From Oerskovia sp042887685 (lineage in GTDB: Bacteria; Actinomycetota; Actinomycetes; Actinomycetales; Cellulomonadaceae), in the NCBI RefSeq assembly GCF_042887685.1, contig NZ_JBHVOS010000004.1, forward strand, positions 124,001 through 188,000: a stretch of 64,000 bases of DNA, in the 5' to 3' direction. Under the pieces are notes generated by a model. The model searched no databases. It worked only from the letters and a program-made list of their open reading frames with translations, and was not told the DNA's origin. Below, in pieces: positions 62,375 to 64,000 of the stretch. The position numbers and the translations under genes were made by a program. How positions within the stretch are numbered: position 1 is the first letter of the stretch; each line of letters begins with the position of its first letter.

Positions 62375-63133
62375 TCAGTCGTCGCTCTCGAGCTCGGCCA
62401 TGACCTCGTCGCTCGCGGTGAAGTTGGCGTAGACGTTCTGCACGTCGTCGCTGTCCTCGAGGGCGTCGATGAGGCGCAGGATCTTGCGGGCGCCCTCGGC
62501 GTCGACCTCGACCTCCATGGAGGGGTGGAAGACGACGTCGGCGGAGTCGTACTCGATGCCGGCGTCCTGCAGCGCGGTGCGGACCGCGACGAGGTCGGTG
62601 GCCTCGGTGAGGATCTCGAACGTGTCGCCCTCGTCGGTGACCTCCTCGCCACCCGCCTCCAGGACGGCCTCCATGACGTCGTCCTCGGTGGTGCCCTCCT
62701 TGGGGACCACGATGACGCCCTTGCGGGAGAACAGGTACGACACCGAGCCCGGGTCGGCGAGCTGGCCGCCGTTGCGCGTGAACGCGATGCGGACCTCCGC
62801 GGCGGCACGGTTCTTGTTGTCGGTGAGGCACTCGACGAGGACGGCGATGCCGCCCGTGCCGTAGCCCTCGTACATGATCGTCTGGTAGTCGGCGCCGCCG
62901 GCTTCCTGGCCCGAGCCGCGCTTGAGGGCGCGGTCGATGTTGTCGTTGGGGACCGAGGACTTCTTGGCCTTCTGGACGGCGTCGAAGAGCGTGGGGTTAC
63001 CGGCGAGGTCTCCGCCGCCCGTGCGGGCCGCGACCTCGATGTTCTTGATGAGCTTGGCGAACAGCTTGCCGCGCTTGGCGTCGATCACGGCCTTCTTGTG
63101 CTTGGTCGTAGCCCACTTGGAGTGTCCTGACAT
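62375..63133 (-). CDS. yebC: YebC/PmpR-family protein
   Basis: 252 residues, three-domain YebC fold. MSGHSKWATTKHKKAVIDAKRGKLF is the family N-terminus (only MSGHSKWATTKHKKA is quoted as motif), then KARTGGGDLAGN-type AARTGGGDLAGNPTLF, IMYEGYGTGGIAVLVECLTDN and the acidic end DEVMAELESDD. Family members are transcriptional regulators or, in more recent work, ribosome-associated factors for proline stretches; the choice is open here. ATG 63133, 8 bp after the pdxT stop. Confidence 0.95.
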   Translation of the reverse strand: MSGHSKWATTKHKKAVIDAKRGKLFAKLIKNIEVAARTGGGDLAGNPTLFDAVQKAKKSSVPNDNIDRALKRGSGQEAGGADYQTIMYEGYGTGGIAVLVECLTDNKNRAAAEVRIAFTRNGGQLADPGSVSYLFSRKGVIVVPKEGTTEDDVMEAVLEAGGEEVTDEGDTFEILTEATDLVAVRTALQDAGIEYDSADVVFHPSMEVEVDAEGARKILRLIDALEDSDDVQNVYANFTASDEVMAELESDD

Positions 63134-63140
63134 ACCCCTG

Positions 63141-63797
63141 TTACTCCTTCACGATTGCGACGAAGAGCTCGTGCACCCGCGCATCGCCCGTGATCTCGGG
63201 GTGGAAGGAGGTGGCGAGCAACGTTCCCTGACGTACTGCGACGATTCTACCTGCGGCGTCACCCGTCCCGTCGGCACCGGCGTCCGGCCCGTCGCCGGAC
63301 GGCGCGTGGGAGCCCGCGCCGCGGTGGCGGGTGCGGGCCAGGACCTGGACCCCGGGGCCGGTCTCCTCGACCCAGGGGGCGCGGATGAACGCGGCGGGCA
63401 CGGGCCCGCCGGGGACGCCGGTCATCTCGACGGACGACTCGAACGAGTCGACCTGGCGGCCGAACGCGTTGCGCCGCACCGTGACGTCCAGCCCTCCGAG
63501 GGTCTGCTGGTCGTGCGTGGCGCCCAGGACGCGGTCGGCGAGCAGGATCATGCCGGCGCACGACCCGTACACGGGCAGCCCTGCCCCGATCGCGGTGCGC
63601 AGCGGGTCGAACAGCTCGAAGATCCGCAGCAGCTTGTCGATCGTGGTCGACTCCCCGCCGGGGAGCACGAGGCCGTCGAGGCCGTCGAGCTCGGTGGGGC
63701 GCCGCACGGTGACGGCGCGGGCGCCGGCCACCTCGAGGGCGGCCACGTGCTCGCGGACGTCGCCCTGCAGGGCGAGGACTCCAATGACCGGTTTCAC
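63141..63797 (-). CDS. pdxT: Pyridoxal 5'-phosphate synthase glutaminase subunit
   Basis: Glutaminase of the PdxS/PdxT complex that makes vitamin B6. Class I amidotransferase motifs: LPGGESTTI, the nucleophile in YGSCAGMILLAD, RNAFGRQVDSFE and SFHPEITGD near the C-terminus. 218 residues, with an inserted Gly/Asp-rich loop (SHAPSGDGPDAGADG). The GTG at 63797 gives the family start KPVIGVLALQGD. PdxS is not in the window. It leads into yebC. Confidence 0.95.
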   Translation of the reverse strand: MKPVIGVLALQGDVREHVAALEVAGARAVTVRRPTELDGLDGLVLPGGESTTIDKLLRIFELFDPLRTAIGAGLPVYGSCAGMILLADRVLGATHDQQTLGGLDVTVRRNAFGRQVDSFESSVEMTGVPGGPVPAAFIRAPWVEETGPGVQVLARTRHRGAGSHAPSGDGPDAGADGTGDAAGRIVAVRQGTLLATSFHPEITGDARVHELFVAIVKE

Positions 63798-63939
63798 GAT
63801 CGCCCATCGTACGCGGCACCCGTGGCACCCCGTCCGCGCTCCCGGGGACAGCAGCGCGCAGCAGGGGCCCGACGGCGGCGCCCGCCGTGCGTGGGGAGCC
63901 CGGCCGGGCGGGTGCGGGCACGGGCGCGGGAGCGCGGGG

Positions 63940-64000
63940 CTACTCGGTCGCTTCGCCCAGGTGGCGGGTGCGCCCGTCCCAGCCGCCGAGGAGAGGTTCG
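63940..64000 (-). CDS. C-terminal end of an unidentified gene (window edge)
   Basis: An open frame enters at base 64000 and ends at TAG 63940-63942, giving the last 19 residues, EPLLGGWDGRTRHLGEATE. Composition and spacing fit a real minus-strand gene upstream of pdxT, but there is too little to identify it. In other actinobacteria pdxS or a thioesterase gene lies here; the fragment does not look like the PdxS end. Confidence 0.35.
   Translation of the reverse strand, partial: EPLLGGWDGRTRHLGEATE

Overview
The window is a gene-dense stretch of a high-GC actinobacterial chromosome. Evidence for this includes GC-rich codon use, many GTG starts, 1-8 bp stop/start overlaps, a mycobacterial-type integration host factor (mihF), a type III PyrF, a zinc-free S4, and gene orders that match, as I remember them, M. 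tuberculosis Rv1379-Rv1391 (pyr to dfp) and Rv2533c-Rv2604c (nusB to pdxT). Together with the high GC this suggests a Micrococcales organism, perhaps near Cellulomonas, but the genus is inference. I see no rRNA, tRNA, CRISPR array, insertion sequence or prophage. Almost all of it is core genome.

Layout. 1-2.1 kb (minus): coaBC (cut by the left edge), rpoZ, gmk and mihF, with a mihF promoter. 2.1-3 kb: a CX5R phosphatase. 3.1-12.2 kb (minus): the pyrimidine operon pyrR-pyrB-pyrC-(Rv1382-like)-carA-carB-pyrF, with almost every junction overlapping by 4 bp, opened by a PyrR-binding RNA loop and closed by an 18-bp hairpin. 12.5-15.5 kb: nusB, efp, a SatD-like regulator with a membrane partner, and aroQ. 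15.6-19.1 kb (plus): a cassette of transporter, lipase-like hydrolase and glycerophosphodiesterase that separates aroQ from aroB-aroK-aroC (19.2-22.2 kb). 22.4-31.9 kb: a prepilin peptidase, then aroE-mltG-ruvX-alaS, two small envelope proteins, rpsD and rarA.

32-44 kb is the most accessory part. It holds an MMPL transporter, GNAT-aspS, an F420/FMN-type oxidoreductase, a two-gene cassette of a membrane-tethered M16 peptidase and an unknown helical protein, a radical SAM protein with a perfect LexA box, and an XRE regulator divergent from a dehydrogenase and an aldo-keto reductase. 45-53 kb: hisS and a metallo-hydrolase, a cyclophilin with a DUF349 protein, an AbiEi-like protein, a LigD-type polymerase and a convergent ATP-dependent DNA ligase. 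53.3-64 kb (minus): relA, apt, secF, secD, yajC, ruvB, ruvA, ruvC, yebC, pdxT and the tail of one more gene.

How the genes connect. Apart from pyrD and pyrE, the pyr operon encodes de novo UMP synthesis. The aro genes give four shikimate enzymes plus aroE. ruvABC, ruvX, rarA, ligase/polymerase and the LexA-controlled radical SAM protein form a repair theme. secD-secF-yajC serve protein export. The strongest regulatory signals are the PyrR leader, the SOS box at 41805-41820, a degenerate SOS-like box before ruvA, the SatD promoter with repeated elements, and long near-perfect hairpins between transcription units. No single locus proves a new system; the M16/helical-protein cassette and the SatD pair are the best candidates.
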